Assembly (NCBI GenBank): GCA_964544765.1
Contig: CAZJDM010000095.1
Location: forward strand, 1 to 17,372
Reading direction: 5' to 3'
From: CAZJDM01 sp964544765
Lineage (GTDB): Bacteria; Bdellovibrionota_B; Oligoflexia; CAYFLR01
Length of the DNA stretch: 17,372 bases
Positions 16,046 through 17,372 of the stretch are shown one piece after another; the first letter of the stretch is position 1; each line of letters opens with the position of its first letter. Both the position numbers and the translations under genes were made by a program. The notes beneath the pieces were generated by a model, which saw only the letters and a list, made by a program, of their open reading frames with translations, was not told the origin of the DNA and made no database searches.

Positions 16046-16125
16046 ATAGTTTAGGTTCCATTTCTACTGAATATACCTGGAAAGATAACACTCCGCCTAA
16101 GAGTTGGTAAGTAAAGAAACTCAAA

Positions 16126-17372
16126 CTAATTCCGCCACAACTGAGGAATAAGCAGAATAAAGACAGTATATAGTTCCAGCCTACCCGCAATCATACAAAA
16201 AGTCAGTACCGTCTTTACCAGAGGTGAAAAATGAGCATAATTATCGGAAGGTCCCACTGAGGCAAGTCCGGGACCAATATTTCCCAAACACGCAATAACA
16301 GCCATAATCGAAGATTCTAAATCAACTCCTGAAGCAAAAAGAATAGCCATACTAACAGACATTGTGAGTATTACCAGAAATAAAAATCCCCAAAGATGCA
16401 TAACAATTTTATCTTCAATAGAATGCTTACCAACTTTTACTTGATTTACAGCATTAGGATGAATCAGACGAAAAAGTTCATGAAAAGCAAATTTGAAAAA
16501 CAAAAGTATTCTTACAACCTTGATTCCTCCCCCAGTCGAACCAGCACAACCTCCTATAAACATCAGAGTGAGTAAAAATAACAATGCCAATCTGGGCCAT
16601 AATTCAAAGTCAGCAGAAGAAAACCCCGTAGTAGTCAAAATAGTAGCTACTTGAAAAGCTGACAACCTAATGGCATCTGTCCATGACTCTCCATCTTGGC
16701 CCAATACAATGGCAATTCCAGTAATAGCAACTATAGCAATAACTATGTACCATTTAAACTCAACATCACGAAGATAACCTTTAAAACTCCCTCTGATCGC
16801 GTGATAATGAAGAGCAAAATTAGCTCCGGCAATAAACATAAAAATCGTAACTACGATTTCAATATAAGAGCTTCCATACGAACCTATACTGCCATTTTTG
16901 GTTGAGAACCCTCCAGTTGCCATAGTGGCAAAAGCATGATTAACTGCATCAAACCCGGACATACCGCCCAACATTAGCAATATTATCTCTACAAATGTTA
17001 TTAATACATAAACACCCCATAATGCTTTTGCTGTATCCTTTATTCGTGGATGTAATTTGGCAATATCTGTTTTAATACCGGGAACTTCAGCTCTAAATAG
17101 CTGAAAACCACTGATACCTAAAAGTGGAAGAATCAAAATAGATAACACAATTATACCCATTCCACCCAGCCAATGAGTAATTGATCGCCATAATAAGATA
17201 GATCTCGGTAATGACTCAACATCAGCAAAAATAGTTGCTCCGGTTGTAGTAAATCCACTAGTAGATTCAAAAAAGCCGTCAATAAAAGAAATAAAAGACA
17301 TCTCAGGAAAGACATCAGCAAAAAAGAACGGTAATCCCCCGACAACGCTCATTAGGAGCCATGAAAAAGAAA
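16126..17372 (-). CDS. trkH: Trk-type K+ uptake channel subunit TrkH (5' end outside window)
   Basis: Partial gene; 414 residues are visible. The frame is open to the window edge, and upstream codons (SFSWLL) continue the membrane helix, so ATG 17352 is internal. About 70 N-terminal residues are missing compared with E. coli TrkH. TrkH forms the K+-conducting pore in the inner membrane and works with cytoplasmic TrkA. Counting from that internal Met, the pore-loop segments are STSGFTTTGAT (30-40), ATMATGGFST (142-151), ILTTTGFSSADF (228-239) and CLGNIGPGLASVG (355-367). GGCAGSTGGGIKVVR (257-271) and the terminal GRLELYTVFILL (390-401) are also hallmarks. It ends with TAG; no convincing terminator follows. 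trkA is not in this window. Confidence 0.95.
   Translation of the reverse strand, partial: SFSWLLMSVVGGLPFFFADVFPEMSFISFIDGFFESTSGFTTTGATIFADVESLPRSILLWRSITHWLGGMGIIVLSILILPLLGISGFQLFRAEVPGIKTDIAKLHPRIKDTAKALWGVYVLITFVEIILLMLGGMSGFDAVNHAFATMATGGFSTKNGSIGSYGSSYIEIVVTIFMFIAGANFALHYHAIRGSFKGYLRDVEFKWYIVIAIVAITGIAIVLGQDGESWTDAIRLSAFQVATILTTTGFSSADFELWPRLALLFLLTLMFIGGCAGSTGGGIKVVRILLFFKFAFHELFRLIHPNAVNQVKVGKHSIEDKIVMHLWGFLFLVILTMSVSMAILFASGVDLESSIMAVIACLGNIGPGLASVGPSDNYAHFSPLVKTVLTFCMIAGRLELYTVFILLIPQLWRN

Noticed and set aside
16083..16125. Hairpin GAGTT/AACTC after trkH as a terminator
   Set aside because: Only five-base arms with a 12-base loop and no T-run; not distinguishable from chance.
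16005..16190. Minus-strand small ORF spanning the trkH 3' end and spacer
   Set aside because: It overlaps the trkH C-terminus in another frame, has no ribosome binding site, and its hydrophobic look is expected from T-rich sequence.
17350..17352. ATG at 17352 as the true start of trkH
   Set aside because: The frame stays open to the window edge and the protein would lack the first membrane helices; it is an internal Met.
1..17372. CRISPR array, tRNA, rRNA, riboswitch or insertion sequence
   Set aside because: No regularly spaced repeats, cloverleaf-like segments, conserved rRNA or aptamer signatures, or transposase motifs were seen; all spacers are shorter than 300 bases.

Overview
The window is about 17.4 kb of AT-rich bacterial DNA (roughly one third G+C by eye) using the standard code, since genes end in TAA, TAG and TGA. 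It looks chromosomal and Gram-negative. The evidence is a complete six-subunit Na+-translocating NADH:quinone reductase (NQR), a TrkH-type K+ channel subunit, a lipoprotein protease and a PAS/sigma54 activator. The lineage cannot be fixed from the sequence. The set recalls low-GC members of the former Deltaproteobacteria or related phyla, but this is only an inference from the regulator, a four-cysteine small protein of a style I associate with that group, and the NqrA type.

Layout. Bases 1-3843 carry minus-strand housekeeping genes: a partial gene whose product resembles the LeuA regulatory domain, trpS, a eukaryote-type UDP-glucose pyrophosphorylase, and a membrane-anchored purple-acid-type metallophosphoesterase. 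Bases 4039-5234 hold a lone plus-strand AAA ATPase (AAA_14/DUF4143 type). It has a consensus -35 box and a perfect 12-bp inverted repeat that ends on its start codon, so it is probably leaderless and repressor-controlled. Bases 5255-11192 are the minus-strand operon nqrABCDEF, tightly packed with overlaps at A/B and B/C. Divergent from it, at 11362-12921, is a PAS-AAA-Fis regulator overlapped by a small Cys-rich ORF (12893-13177), followed by a trypsin-like lipoprotein (13267-14250). That gene converges with a hipBA toxin-antitoxin pair (14247-15888, minus). The AT-rich spacer 15889-16125 contains three copies of an ATTGCTATA box. The window ends inside trkH (16126-17372, minus).

Functionally, NQR would make a Na+ gradient from NADH oxidation, and TrkH would handle K+ uptake. 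UDP-glucose pyrophosphorylase feeds glycan synthesis. The divergent regulator may control nqr or genes elsewhere; no -24/-12 site is visible between them.

The most notable point is NqrA. Its C-terminus keeps two intact CxxCxxCxxxCP motifs like those of RnfC, while the other five subunits look like ordinary NQR. NqrA also contains an in-frame (ACTAGT)4 tandem repeat. No clear new defence or mobile system was found.
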